In this document: one piece after another, positions 1-8,966 of the stretch
How positions within the stretch are numbered: position 1 is the first letter of the stretch
How the letters are laid out: each line of letters begins with the position of its first letter
DNA from: Deinococcus sp. YIM 134068
GTDB lineage: Bacteria > Deinococcota > Deinococci > Deinococcales > Deinococcaceae
Direction of reading: 5' to 3'
Assembly: GCF_036543075.1 (NCBI RefSeq)
Contig: NZ_JAZHPF010000018.1
Span: 7,098-71,097 of the forward strand
DNA length: 64,000 bases
Made by a program: the position numbers and the translations under genes
Notes under the pieces: model-generated
What the model was told of the DNA's origin: nothing
What the model saw: the letters and a program-made list of their open reading frames with translations, nothing else
Databases searched by the model: none

Positions 1-698
1 AGGAACTGGAGCAGGTCGTCGGTGCCTTCATCGGGCAGCTTCAGGGACCGGTGGGGCGCGCGATGAGTGCGCTGAGGCTGCTGCGCCGGGTGCTGGGGGA
101 CGCGCCGCCGGGGGTCGCCCGCCCGCTGCTGCATGCCGAACGCTCGACCCAGCAGGTCCTCGCGCTGCTGGAGTCGGTGGACCGCTACATGCAGGTCCGG
201 CACATGGGTGCCCGCCTGCGCCGGGTAGACCTCAACGCCGTGCTGCGCGAGGTGCTCAAGGAGTTGCATGGGCTGCTCGCCGACCGCCGGGTGCAGCTCA
301 CGGGTGGTCCCCTGCCCACCGTGGAGGGCGACAGTCAGGCGCTCAGCGTCATCCTCACCGAGTACGTCTCCAACGCGCTGAAGTTCACCCGCACGCGTGA
401 CGAGGCGCGGCTGCACTTCCACGTGCGCGAGACGGACACCGAGTACCACGTCGGCCTGGAGGACAACGGGGTGGGCTTTGACCCGAACGGGGGGGAGCGG
501 CTGTTCCGGCTCTTCGGGCGGCAGCATCCGTCCAGCGCCTACGAGGGGTCGGGCCTGGGGCTGGCCGTCGTCCGGCGGGTGTGCGAACGCTTCGGGGGCC
601 GGGTCTGGGGCGAGGGACGGCCCGGCGAGGGCGCGACCTTCTGGTTCGCGTGGCCGAGGCAGCCGACGCTGCCGACGCTGCCGACGCAGACAGATTGA
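1..698 (+). CDS. Sensor histidine kinase, C-terminal part (5' end outside window)
   Basis: The reading frame is open from base 3, so the gene begins upstream of the window and only about 231 residues are visible. The first visible residues (ELEQ...) match the dimerisation helix of phytochrome-like kinases. The HATPase domain follows, with an N box (NALKF), a G1 box (DNGVGF) and a G2 box (GSGLGLAV). The usual phospho-accepting histidine is missing: aligned to the kinase at 46.2-48.2 kb (SHDLQAP), this protein reads IGQLQGP, with Gly at bases 33-35. It may therefore be a kinase-like ATPase or need a separate phosphotransfer partner. The C-terminus ends in low-complexity PTLPTLPT. No response regulator is visible downstream. 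The family call is firm; the signal sensed is unknown. Confidence 0.85.
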   Translation, partial: ELEQVVGAFIGQLQGPVGRAMSALRLLRRVLGDAPPGVARPLLHAERSTQQVLALLESVDRYMQVRHMGARLRRVDLNAVLREVLKELHGLLADRRVQLTGGPLPTVEGDSQALSVILTEYVSNALKFTRTRDEARLHFHVRETDTEYHVGLEDNGVGFDPNGGERLFRLFGRQHPSSAYEGSGLGLAVVRRVCERFGGRVWGEGRPGEGATFWFAWPRQPTLPTLPTQTD

Positions 699-728
699 TC
701 GCGGTCCTCCGTTCGGTGGATGAGAGGA

Positions 729-763
729 AGGGGTGCTCCCCCGCACTCGCCGGGCGCACCCCT
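729..763. terminator. Candidate bidirectional terminator hairpin
   Basis: An 8-bp perfect stem, AGGGGTGC (729-736) with GCACCCCT (756-763), lies in the 68-bp gap between two convergent genes, the kinase stop at 698 and the livF stop at 767. There is no clear U tract on either side. The position supports transcription termination for both, but this is inferred from structure only. Confidence 0.45.
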
Positions 764-766
764 CCC

Positions 767-1537
767 CTACCCGCCCAGGTAACTCGCGCCCAATTCCGGG
801 TTGCGGGCGAGTTCGGCGGCGGGGCCGTGCATCTTGACCTGCCCGGTCTCCAGCACGTAGGCCTCGTCGCTGATCGCCAGGCTCGCCCGCGCGTTCTGCT
901 CCACGAGGAGGATGGTGACGCCCTCCGCCTTGAGGCCCTGCACGATCCGCAGGATGTCGCGCACGATCAGGGGCGCGAGGCCGAGGCTCGGTTCATCCAG
1001 CAGCAGCAGCCTGGGCCTCCCCATCAGGGCGCGGCCAATGGCGAGCATCTGCTGTTCTCCGCCCGACAGGGTGCCCGCGAGCTGGGTGCGGCGCTCACGC
1101 AGGCGGGGGAAGCGGTCGTACACGTCGCCCAGGTCCGCGCGCCAGTTCTGACGGCGGCGGCTGTAGGCCCCGAGTTGCAGGTTGTCCGCCACCGTCATGG
1201 AGGCGAAGAGGTCACGGCGTTCGGGCACGAGGCTGATGCCGCGTGAGACCCGGCCCTCCAGCGGCACGCCGCGCAGCGATTCGCCCCGGTACGTGATCTC
1301 GCCCTGCGACGGCAGCACGCCCATCACCGAGTTCATCAGCGTCGTCTTGCCCGCCCCGTTCGCGCCGATCACGGAGACGATGTGTCCGGCAGGCACCCTC
1401 ACCCCCACACCGGAGAGGGCCTCGACCCGGCCATAGCGGGTGTGGAGGTCCCGGACCTCCAGCAGCACCTCGCCCGCCTCCCGGGGTCCCACGCGTGATT
1501 CGTTCAGGGGCAGTTCGTTCAGGGGAAGGGCCGTCAC
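767..1537 (-). CDS. livF: Branched-chain amino acid ABC transporter ATPase LivF
   Basis: A 256-residue ATPase of the LivF type that would power uptake of branched-chain or related amino acids with the adjacent permeases. It has Walker A GANGAGKT at about residues 58-65, the signature LSGGEQQ, Walker B LLLLDEP and the H-loop region replaced by VEQNARASL, which is typical of LivF. The start is the GTG that overlaps the stop of the preceding gene by 4 bp (GTGA). This start gives a short leader carrying a repeated LPLNE before the conserved LLEVRDL. It is the last gene of the livH-livMG-livF operon and ends just before a hairpin at 729-763. A periplasmic binding protein gene is not present nearby. 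Confidence 0.93.
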   Translation of the reverse strand: MTALPLNELPLNESRVGPREAGEVLLEVRDLHTRYGRVEALSGVGVRVPAGHIVSVIGANGAGKTTLMNSVMGVLPSQGEITYRGESLRGVPLEGRVSRGISLVPERRDLFASMTVADNLQLGAYSRRRQNWRADLGDVYDRFPRLRERRTQLAGTLSGGEQQMLAIGRALMGRPRLLLLDEPSLGLAPLIVRDILRIVQGLKAEGVTILLVEQNARASLAISDEAYVLETGQVKMHGPAAELARNPELGASYLGG

Positions 1538-3348
1538 GCCGCCCCCTCGTCCATGTCCACGCCGAGGTAAGCCTCGCGGACAGCGGGGTTGGACCGAATC
1601 TCGGCGGGGGTGCCCTCCGCCAGCTTCTCGCCGTAATTCATGACGACGAGGCGGTCCACGAGGCTCATCACGAGGTCCATATCGTGCTCCACGAGCAGGA
1701 TCGTCACGCCCTCGTCGCGCAGCCTCCGCAGCAGGGCGGCGAGTTCCATCTTCTCCCCGTAGCGCAGCCCGGCGGCGGGTTCGTCGAGGAGCAGCAGGGT
1801 GGGGTCGGCCACGAGGGCGCGGGCCACCTCCAGCGTGCGCTGCTGGCCGAGGGGCAGATTTCCCGCGAGGGTGAACGCCCCCTCGCCCAGCCCGACGCGG
1901 CGCAATTGCCTCAGCGCCTCGTGCTGGAGCGCGGCCTCCTCGCGGCGTTCGAGGTGGAGCAGACTGGCGAGCATCCCGGCCTTCCCGCGCGCGTAGCCGC
2001 CCATCATCGTGTTGGCGAGCAGGGTCAGGTCGGGTAGGAGGTGGACGTGCTGGAAGGTGCGGCTCATGCCCAGGCGGTGAATCTGCCCCGCGCTCAGCCG
2101 CGTCACGTCCCCTCCGGCGAAGGTGACGCGCCCGGAGGTGGCCGGGTTCACCCCCGTGATGAGGTTGAACAGGGTGCTCTTGCCCGCCCCGTTCGGCCCG
2201 ATCAGCCCCAGGATTTCCCCGGCCCTCAGCTCGAAGGACACGTCGTTCACGGCCCTCAGCCCGCCGAAGGTCTTCACCGCGTGTTCGACCGTGAGGAGCG
2301 GCGCGCCCGTGGTGGGCTTGGTGCGGGTGGGCAGCCCCTCTCCCTCCGGGAGCAGGCGCACGGGGGCCTGGGGCAACACCCGCTCGACGAGCGGCCACAG
2401 CCCGCGCCGCGCGAATTGCAGCACGAGGATGACGAGCACGCCGAAGACGATCACCTCGAAGTTGCCCTGCGCGCCGGTGATGGCGGGCAGCACGTCGCGC
2501 AGCCACTCGCGGAGCGCCGTGATCAGCCCCGCGCCCAGCACGCCGCCCCACACGTGCTGAGAGCCGCCGACCACCCCCATGAACAGGTACTCGATCCCCG
2601 CGTTCAGGCTGAAGGGCGTCGGGTTCACGAACCGCTGGCTGTGCGCGTACAGCCACCCCGCCAGCGAGGCCATCAACGCCGCGAGGACGAACACCTGCAC
2701 CCGCAGCCGGAAGGTGTTCACCCCGAACGCCTCGGCGACGAGGGGACCACCCCGCAGCGCCCGCATGGCCCGCCCGGTGCGGCTGGAGAGCAGGAATTGG
2801 GCACCCAGGGCGACGAGACCGAGACCGAGCAGCGCCAGGTACGCGAAGGCACGCGGCGAGGTCAGGCTCAGCCCGAAGAGGTTCAGGGCGGGGATGTCGG
2901 TGAGGCCCGTGAAGCCGCCGAGGGCGGGGGTGTTCCCGAAGGTGTAGTACAGGCTGATGCCCCACGCGATGGTGGCGAGCGGGAGGTAGTGCCCCTGCAT
3001 CCGCAACGTCATCAGGCCGAGGAGCCACGCGATGAGCGCGGTAATTCCAAATCCGGCGAACAGGGTCAGCCACGGACTCCAGCCCGCCCCCGTCGTGAGC
3101 ACCGCCGTCGTGTACGCCCCGACCCCCATGAAGGCCGCCTGCCCGAAGGAGGTCAGCCCCACGATGCCCGTCAACAGCACCAATCCCGTCACCACGATGG
3201 CGAAGATCAGGATGTTCACGAGGAGCGTCACCTGAAACAGCGGCAACACGAGCGGCAGCACGAGGGCCACGAGGACGGCGAGGGCGGTCAGAATCGTGCG
3301 GGCCGGGAGGCCGGGGCGGGTGGCCGTCATCTCCTGGGGCCGGGTCAT
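1534..3348 (-). CDS. livM/livG: Branched-chain amino acid ABC transporter permease-ATPase fusion (LivM-LivG)
   Basis: A single 604-codon frame joins two components that are usually separate. Residues 1 to about 317 are a LivM permease with many hydrophobic segments and the conserved [15 protein letters not shown] linker of about 30 residues follows. From about residue 351 it is a LivG ATPase with Walker A GPNGAGKS at 384-391, the signature PLGQQRTLE, Walker [12 protein letters not shown] and the long LivG switch region ending VEHDMDLVM. The start ATG overlaps the livH stop (ATGA), and the 3' end overlaps the livF GTG. The fusion would place one ATPase directly on the membrane partner. I see no stop or internal frame change between the halves. 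Confidence 0.92.
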   Translation of the reverse strand: MTRPQEMTATRPGLPARTILTALAVLVALVLPLVLPLFQVTLLVNILIFAIVVTGLVLLTGIVGLTSFGQAAFMGVGAYTTAVLTTGAGWSPWLTLFAGFGITALIAWLLGLMTLRMQGHYLPLATIAWGISLYYTFGNTPALGGFTGLTDIPALNLFGLSLTSPRAFAYLALLGLGLVALGAQFLLSSRTGRAMRALRGGPLVAEAFGVNTFRLRVQVFVLAALMASLAGWLYAHSQRFVNPTPFSLNAGIEYLFMGVVGGSQHVWGGVLGAGLITALREWLRDVLPAITGAQGNFEVIVFGVLVILVLQFARRGLWPLVERVLPQAPVRLLPEGEGLPTRTKPTTGAPLLTVEHAVKTFGGLRAVNDVSFELRAGEILGLIGPNGAGKSTLFNLITGVNPATSGRVTFAGGDVTRLSAGQIHRLGMSRTFQHVHLLPDLTLLANTMMGGYARGKAGMLASLLHLERREEAALQHEALRQLRRVGLGEGAFTLAGNLPLGQQRTLEVARALVADPTLLLLDEPAAGLRYGEKMELAALLRRLRDEGVTILLVEHDMDLVMSLVDRLVVMNYGEKLAEGTPAEIRSNPAVREAYLGVDMDEGAA

Positions 3349-4394
3349 TCCTCGTCCTCCGGGATATGGCGGGTGGTCAGCGAGCGCCACAGCAGCACGG
3401 GCAGGATCAGCGTGAAGACGATGACCTCCTTCCAGGCGGACAGGCTGAAGGACGCGAAGCTCTCGATCAGCCCCACCAGAACAGCGCCCGCCGCCGCGAG
3501 CGGATAGCTCACCAGCCCGCCGATGATCGCGCCGATGAAGCCTTTCAACCCGATCAGGAAGCCGGAGTCGTAGGTCATGGCGACCGAGGGACCGATCAGC
3601 ATGCCGCCCAGCGCGCCGATCAGGGCCGCGAGCGTGAAGGTCAGCATTCCCGCCGACGAGGGGCTGATGCCGACGAGCCGCGCGCCGAGGCGATTCACCG
3701 CCGTGGCCCGCAACGCCTTGCCCGGCATGGTGCGCTCGAAGAAGACGAACAGGCCGAGCATCAGCAGGGCGGAGACGAGGATCACGAGGAGGCTCTGCCA
3801 ACTGAGCGTGACCTGACCGAGCGTGAGGTTGCCCGGTGCGAAGGGCGGCGTGCGCGACCCCTCCGGCCCGAAGAAGACGAGCGCGAGGCCGGTCAGGGCG
3901 AGGTGCAGCGCGACCGAGGCGATCAGCAGCACGAGAACCGAGGCGTTTTGCAGCGGCTGGTAGACCGTGCGGTACAGCAGCGGTCCCAGCGGGGCGACGA
4001 GGGCGAGCGTCAGGAGCGCCTGAATCCACAGCGGCGGCTTGAGGGGCACAATCCACCCGGCAAGGGCAGACACCACCCCGCCAAGCACCAGCGCACCCAG
4101 CAGCGTCAGCCCCGCGCGCCCGGCCCGGCCCCGCCGTACCTGCGTGAAGGCCTCCATGACGGCGGCAACTCCCAGAACCACGAGCAGGAGCGACAGGGTG
4201 CCCGGCACCCTTCCTAGTTGAAAGGAGGCCAGCGTCAGCGTGCCGAAGACGACGAACTCGCCGAGGGGAATGAAGATCACCCGCGTGACGGCGAAGACGA
4301 GGACGGTCGCCAGCGCGAGCAGCGCATACACCGCGCCGTTCGTCAGCCCGTCGGCGGCGAGGATTGGGAAGATGGTGGGGTCGAAGATTTGCAT
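3345..4394 (-). CDS. livH: Branched-chain amino acid ABC transporter permease LivH
   Basis: A 349-residue inner-membrane permease. It opens with [24 protein letters not shown], the usual LivH N-terminus, and carries the conserved stretch around [17 protein letters not shown] and the C-terminal [13 protein letters not shown]. The ATG at 4394-4392 follows a GGAG ribosome site. Residues 80-160 form an extra hydrophobic insertion with RRGRAGRAG, longer than in many LivH proteins (about 300 residues). It is the first gene of the operon and overlaps the livM-livG fusion by 4 bp, so translation is probably coupled. The substrate could be branched-chain amino acids, amides or urea-like compounds; sequence alone does not decide. 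Confidence 0.9.
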   Translation of the reverse strand: MQIFDPTIFPILAADGLTNGAVYALLALATVLVFAVTRVIFIPLGEFVVFGTLTLASFQLGRVPGTLSLLLVVLGVAAVMEAFTQVRRGRAGRAGLTLLGALVLGGVVSALAGWIVPLKPPLWIQALLTLALVAPLGPLLYRTVYQPLQNASVLVLLIASVALHLALTGLALVFFGPEGSRTPPFAPGNLTLGQVTLSWQSLLVILVSALLMLGLFVFFERTMPGKALRATAVNRLGARLVGISPSSAGMLTFTLAALIGALGGMLIGPSVAMTYDSGFLIGLKGFIGAIIGGLVSYPLAAAGAVLVGLIESFASFSLSAWKEVIVFTLILPVLLWRSLTTRHIPEDEE

Positions 4395-4997
4395 GCGGCT
4401 CCAGGCGTGCGGGAAAGGGAGACGAACACCGGAGACGGCACGCTCCGTCCGCGTGTTCGCTGCTCTTGGGAGGTGTGACGTTCCCCATTCTGCACGCTTC
4501 CCGGCCCGCCGCAAGGACGACCGACGACGCAGGCTCACGCCGCCAGTCGGGGGAATGAGGAGGCCCGCGCTCCGGCACCGAGTCGGGCGGCTGCCGGAGG
4601 GAGGGACATCCTTCACCAGGAGGAGACCAACGGTGCGGGAGTGAGGGGCGACACGGCTTGGGCGTCCCACCCACTACTCCCCGGAGCCTGAAAAAGGTGC
4701 CTATCCTCCGTGAAGTGCGCGGGGACGGCGTGCCGGTTCCTGCTTCCGTGAACTCCTGGCGCGGCTCGTGGAAGGGTCAGGGAGAGGGATGACGAACGTG
4801 GCCTACCCGGCTGGGAGACGGGAGAAACCCACTCTTCGCCCGACTCGCCACCTCTATGAAGCGTCAGGCGTCACAAGGGAGACTGACGCCGCCGGACGGC
4901 AGACTTGAGGAGTGGGGTGGGAGAGACGAACCCTCCCTTTCCACCGCGCCTTCCACCGCGCCGACGAGTCGTCCGGCCCGACTTCCAGAACAGGCCC
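4395..4997. other. Intergenic region upstream of livH, no gene found
   Basis: About 600 bases between livH and the kinase remnant. No frame here has the codon pattern or motifs of a real protein. A 7-bp hairpin, GGCGTCA (4867-4873) with TGACGCC (4884-4890), might terminate transcription coming from the kinase remnant. The livH promoter should lie in the left half, but I could not pick convincing boxes. A substrate-binding protein gene, often found here in liv operons, is absent. Confidence 0.5.
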
Positions 4998-5990
4998 TCA
5001 CGCCCCGGCGGCGGGCAGCACCACGCGGGCGGTCGTGCCCCGGCCCTCCTCGCTGGTGAGGTCGATCCGGCCCCCGTGGGCCTCCACGAGCGTCCGGGCG
5101 CTGCTCAGGCCCAGCCCCGTGCCCGTGCCCGCGCGGGCCGCGTCGGCGCGGTAGGCCCGCTCGAACACGTGGGGCAGGCTGGCGGCGGGGATGCCCCGGC
5201 CTGTGTCGCGCACCGTCAGGACGACGTGGCCGGGTTCGGCGGTGGCCCCCGCCTCCACGCGCCCGCCCGCCGGGGTGTGGGTGAGGGCATTGGTGATCAG
5301 GTTGCCGAGGACCTGCGTCAGCCGGGTGGGGTCCCCGTGGAGGGAGAGGGGACGGTCGGGGAGCCGGGCCGTCAGCGTCACGCCCTCCCGCTCGGCGAGG
5401 CCAGCGAAGCCCGCCACCACGTCCCCCACGAGCGCCCCCGCCTCCAGCCCCTCGCGGCGCAGGTGCAGGTCGCCCGTCTCCGCGAGGGCCAGCAGCCGCA
5501 GGTCGCCCACGAGCCGACCGAGGTGGAGGGTCTGGGTGTGCAGCCGGGCCAGCCGTTCGGGCGTCGTGGGGAAGGTGCCGTCGAGCAGCCCCTCCAGCGT
5601 GCTGCGCATGACGGTCAGGGGCGTGTTGAGGTCGTGGGCGATGTCGGCGGTGAGGCGGCGGTCGGCCTGACGGCGGCGTTCCAGCTCCGCACCCATCGCG
5701 TTGAAGGCGGCGGTCAGCTCGCCGAGTTCGTCGGGGGGTCCGGGGGGCAGGGTGGGCGGAGGCTCGCCACTCCCCAGCGCCCGCACTCCCCGGCCCAGCT
5801 CGCGCAGGGGAGCCAGCAGGCGGCGGGTGAGCAGCAGCCCGGCCAGCGCGGCGATCAGCCCGACCCCAGGGCGGTGAGCAGGGTCGCCCGCGCCGTGCGC
5901 TCCAGAAAGGCCATGCTCAGGGCGTCCAGTCTGGGCGGCGTGTCCGTTTGCAGCAGGTAGGCGATCACCTGCCCGCGCAGCCTCGCCCTG
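4998..5990 (-). pseudogene. BaeS-like sensor histidine kinase remnant (5' truncated, frameshifted)
   Basis: The downstream two thirds is a normal kinase: a membrane segment AALAGLLL, a HAMP linker (RRLLAPLREL), a HisKA box ADIAHDLNTPL with the phospho-accepting His, and an HATPase domain with NLITNALTHTP, RDTGRGI and GTGLGLS. Upstream of about base 5860 the matching protein sequence (FLERTARATLLTAL) continues in another frame. This indicates one missing base in the short C run at 5864-5867. The kinase-like sequence then stops at about base 5985, where a DUF3500 gene begins on the other strand. No start codon, sensor domain or paired response regulator remains. The lesion could be real decay; the single-base shift alone could be a sequencing error, but the truncation could not. 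Confidence 0.75.
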
Positions 5991-7120
5991 TTGCTCGGCG
6001 CGTGCGGCACCACCACGACCACGGACGACACGGACGACGGCACGAGCACGGGCGGCGAAGCGATCAGCACGGGCACGACCAGCGAGGTCGTCACGGCGGC
6101 CAACGCCTTCCTCGCCACCCTCTCCAGCACCCAGCAGTCGAGCGTCGTGCTGACGCGCACCGAGTCGAACTCGACCACGTGGTCCAACCTCCCGGTCAAT
6201 TCGGTGACGCGCAACGGCATCGCCCTGAGCAGCCTGACCAGCACACAGCGGGCCGCCGCCCTCGCCGTCGTGAAGGCCGCGACGGGCACGACCGCCAACG
6301 AGGGCTACGACGAGACCACGCAACTCCTCGCCGCCGACGACGTTCTGGCGCAGTCGCAGTCGGGCTACGGCAGCGGTCTGTATTCCCTCGCCTTCCTGAA
6401 CACGCCGAGCACGACGGGGCAATGGCAGCTCCAGTTCGGCGGGCACCACCTCGCCTACAACATCACCTATAACAGCGGTGCGGTGACGGGCACCACGCCC
6501 AAGTTCACGGGCATCGAACCCAAATGCTGGTCGGTGACGGGCAGCACGCCCAAGTTCACGGGCATCGAACCCAAATGCTGGTCGGTGACGGGCAGCACGA
6601 CCACCGTCATCAGCGGCACCTGCCCGGCCCCGGCACCAGCGGCAGCACGACCACCTACGCGCCGCTGTATCAGGAGCAGCAGGCGCTCGTCGCCATGCTC
6701 GCGGGCCTGGACAGCACGCAGCTCGCCAGCGCCAAACTCTCGCAGACCTTCAGCGACGTGCTGCTGGGGCCGGGCGAGGACGGCGAGTTTCCCACCACCA
6801 AGTCGGGCCTCGCGGTGAGCGGCCTGAGCACCGCGCAAAAGGCCCTCGTCCTCGCTGCCATCGCGCCCTGGGTGCAGGACGTGGACGACACGACCGCCGC
6901 CGCCCTGCTGGCGATCTACGAGGATGAGCTGGACAGTACGTTCGTCGCCTACTCGGGCAACGCCTCCCTGAGCAGCAACGCCGATTACGTGCGGATCGAC
7001 GGGCCGAGCGTGTGGATCGAGTTCGTGTGTCAGAGCGGCATCGTGTACCGCAACGAGATTCACTACCACACCGTCTGGCGCGACCACACGCGGGACTACG
7101 GGGCGAGCTACTCGTTCTAG
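5976..7120 (+). pseudogene. DUF3500 family protein remnant (no start codon, duplicated segment, frameshift)
   Basis: It resembles the intact DUF3500 protein at 8967-10175 along its length (for example TWSNLP, TANEGYDE, WQLQFGGHHLA, DVLLGPG, IHYHT.WRD). The N-terminus reads SLALLLGACG, a lipoprotein signal with lipobox LGAC, but an in-frame TAG at 5958-5960 lies just upstream and no ATG, GTG or good TTG precedes the hydrophobic stretch, so the start has been lost. A 51-bp segment is duplicated at 6483-6584. Near 6625 the frame shifts: the sequence before it is read in the frame of base 5991 and the sequence after it in the frame of base 6524. One extra C in TGCCCGG would restore it. Together these suggest a dead gene. 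Confidence 0.7.
6483..6600 (+). repeat. 51-bp tandem duplication inside the DUF3500 remnant
   Basis: Two near-identical 51-bp units start at 6483 and 6534, with the first 16 bases of a third at 6585. The length is a multiple of three, so each unit encodes the same 17 residues (VTGxTPKFTGIEPKCWS). The related intact protein at 8967-10175 has this segment once, so the duplication is specific to this copy. Confidence 0.9.
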
Positions 7121-7232
7121 GAAGTCGCCAGTCGCCAGAACCCATCGGTCGAATGTCGTAGATTCCATTTCAACGGGCGGGGAGACAGGTGCATCGGTCT
7201 TCCCGCCTCCTTCGCTTCCGAGGAGACTCGAG

Positions 7233-8552
7233 TTGACCCTGCCCCGAATTCCCCTGCTGCCCTGGCTTCTCGCCCTCGTCCTCGCCCTGCTGGGCCGGGC
7301 GGGGGCACATCCCATGCCGACCACGCTCGTTCAACTCAACATCCACGGCGGGTATGTGGACGCCGACCTCGACCTGCCGTTCAACGAGTTGCAACTGGCG
7401 ACGCGCTGGAACCTCGTCGGGAACGCGAACGCGCTGGCGCAGTACGGGGAGCGCGTGCGGGCGTATCTGCGCGAACACCTGACGGTGACGACGCCGGGCG
7501 GGCAGCCGTGGACGGTGAGCGTCGGCGAGCCGGAGGTCTCCGAGGCCGAGCAGACGGCAACCGGACCGTTTCAGGAGTTCATCGTGCCCGTGCGCCTCAC
7601 GCCGCCCGCCGGGGCGAGCAGCCGCGCCTTTACCGTGAAGTACGACGCCATCGTGCATCAGGTCGTCACGCACAACGTTCTCGTCTCCATCCGGCAGGAC
7701 TGGGAGGGCGGCGTGGCCCCCGAACACCCGCTGGAACTCGGCGTCATCCGCACCGACACCCGCACGGGCACGGTGCCGCCCCTCGTGGTCGAGCGGGAGG
7801 GCGGCGGTCTGTGGGGCGGCTTTGTCGGCCTGCTGCGGCTGGGGATGACGCACATCGCGGAGGGCACCGACCACCTGCTCTTCCTCCTGGTGCTGCTGCT
7901 GCCCGCCCCGCTGCTGGCGCGCACGGCGCTGAAACCGCCCCGTTGGGGGGAGTTCGGCGGGGCGCGGCGCTCGCTCGTCAACATCCTCAAGATCGTCACG
8001 GCCTTCACCATTGGACACTCGCTGACGCTGCTGCTGGGGACCTTCCGGCTGGTGGAGCTGCCCACGCAACCCATCGAGGCGCTGATCGCCTTCTCCATCC
8101 TCGTCTCGGCGGTCCACGCGCTGCGCCCGATCTTCCCCGGTCGGGAGGCGGGGGTGGCGGCGGGCTTCGGGCTGATTCACGGGCTGGCCTTCTCGTTCAC
8201 GCTGGCGGAGTTCGACCTCACCGCCGGGCAGATGGCGGTGAGCCTGCTGGGCTTCAACATCGGCATCGAGCTGATGCAACTGCTCGTCATCGCCGTGACG
8301 ATGCCGTGGCTCATCCTCCTCGCGCGCACGTCCGTCTATACCCCCGTGCGCGTGGTCGGGGCGGGCGTGGCGGCGCTGGCGGCGCTCGGCTGGCTGGGGC
8401 AGCGCCTCCTCGGAACCGACAACCCCCTGAGCCTCCTCGCCGACGGACTCGGCACTCACGCCATGTGGATCATCGGCGGCCTCGCGGTGCTGGCCGTGCT
8501 GGCGACGCTGGTTTCGCGTCAGGGACCCGGCGTGGGGCGTCCGTTGCCGTGA
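7233..8552 (+). CDS. HupE/UreJ-like membrane protein
   Basis: A 439-residue protein that begins at a TTG preceded by an AGGAG site. Residues 1-25 are a signal peptide ending in AGAHP. About 170 residues of exported domain follow (DADLDLPFNELQLAT...). The C-terminal half is a membrane domain with the HupE/UreJ_2 hallmarks GMTHIAEGTDHLLFLL, AFTIGHSLTL and GLIHGLAFSFTL, whose histidines could bind metal. The family contains proteins tied to nickel or cobalt handling for hydrogenase and urease, but this long form with an exported domain has no settled function. It lies between a dead and an intact DUF3500 gene, which suggests a functional link. The fold and family are clear; the role is not. Confidence 0.8.
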   Translation: MTLPRIPLLPWLLALVLALLGRAGAHPMPTTLVQLNIHGGYVDADLDLPFNELQLATRWNLVGNANALAQYGERVRAYLREHLTVTTPGGQPWTVSVGEPEVSEAEQTATGPFQEFIVPVRLTPPAGASSRAFTVKYDAIVHQVVTHNVLVSIRQDWEGGVAPEHPLELGVIRTDTRTGTVPPLVVEREGGGLWGGFVGLLRLGMTHIAEGTDHLLFLLVLLLPAPLLARTALKPPRWGEFGGARRSLVNILKIVTAFTIGHSLTLLLGTFRLVELPTQPIEALIAFSILVSAVHALRPIFPGREAGVAAGFGLIHGLAFSFTLAEFDLTAGQMAVSLLGFNIGIELMQLLVIAVTMPWLILLARTSVYTPVRVVGAGVAALAALGWLGQRLLGTDNPLSLLADGLGTHAMWIIGGLAVLAVLATLVSRQGPGVGRPLP

Positions 8553-8685
8553 GGTGGGGTGAGGGAGAGGGAATTGAGGTATTGACTGTTTGGGGGGCCA
8601 GGCTCGTTCACCCCCTCCCGGCCTCCCCCCTCAAGGGGGAGGGGCTAAAAAGCCGATGCCCACGTCTCCTTTCTCCCCCCTTGTG

Positions 8686-8844
8686 ACGCCTGATGTGCAA
8701 TAGAAAGCCAGCGTGCCGAACGTGCTTTTTACTCCCTCTCCCCTTGCGGGAGAGGGCTGGGGAGAGGGGTGACGAGCGACGCTCGTCCTCTTGCTGCACG
8801 ACGAAGACGCTTCCACCGCCCAACTCGCAATTCACATCAGGCGT
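8686..8844. repeat. Repeat family A, copy 1 (12-bp terminal inverted repeats)
   Basis: The element is bounded by the perfect inverted repeat ACGCCTGATGTG (8686-8697) and CACATCAGGCGT (8833-8844). Its interior matches, in reverse orientation, the element at 14133-14312, and in the same orientation the one at 29880-30059. A second, partial copy continues to about 8900, with another GGGGTGACGA...CTCGTCCTTC block. It fills most of the 414-base gap between the HupE-like gene and the DUF3500 gene. The rest of that gap holds a C-rich stretch and no gene. Confidence 0.85.
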
Positions 8845-8966
8845 TTGTGGGAGGGGGTGACGACCACCGCTCGTCCTTCTGCCAGACGATAAACACTCCT
8901 CCCAACACCACCTCGCACCAAACGTTCAAGGGGAAGGAGTAGAACATCCCCACGGAGGTCTCCCCT

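Noticed and set aside
767..3073. A 768-residue frame running through livF and the antisense-like part of livM-livG
   Set aside because: Only its last 257 codons are livF; the upstream part is the wrong frame of livM-livG, as shown by loss of all family motifs.
8608..8835. Possible small gene on the minus strand within repeat A (and similar frames at 14109 and 29844)
   Set aside because: The peptide is encoded by a repeat, has no ribosome site at a consistent place and is dominated by the low-complexity SSPLSPAL segment. I treat the frame as a repeat feature.
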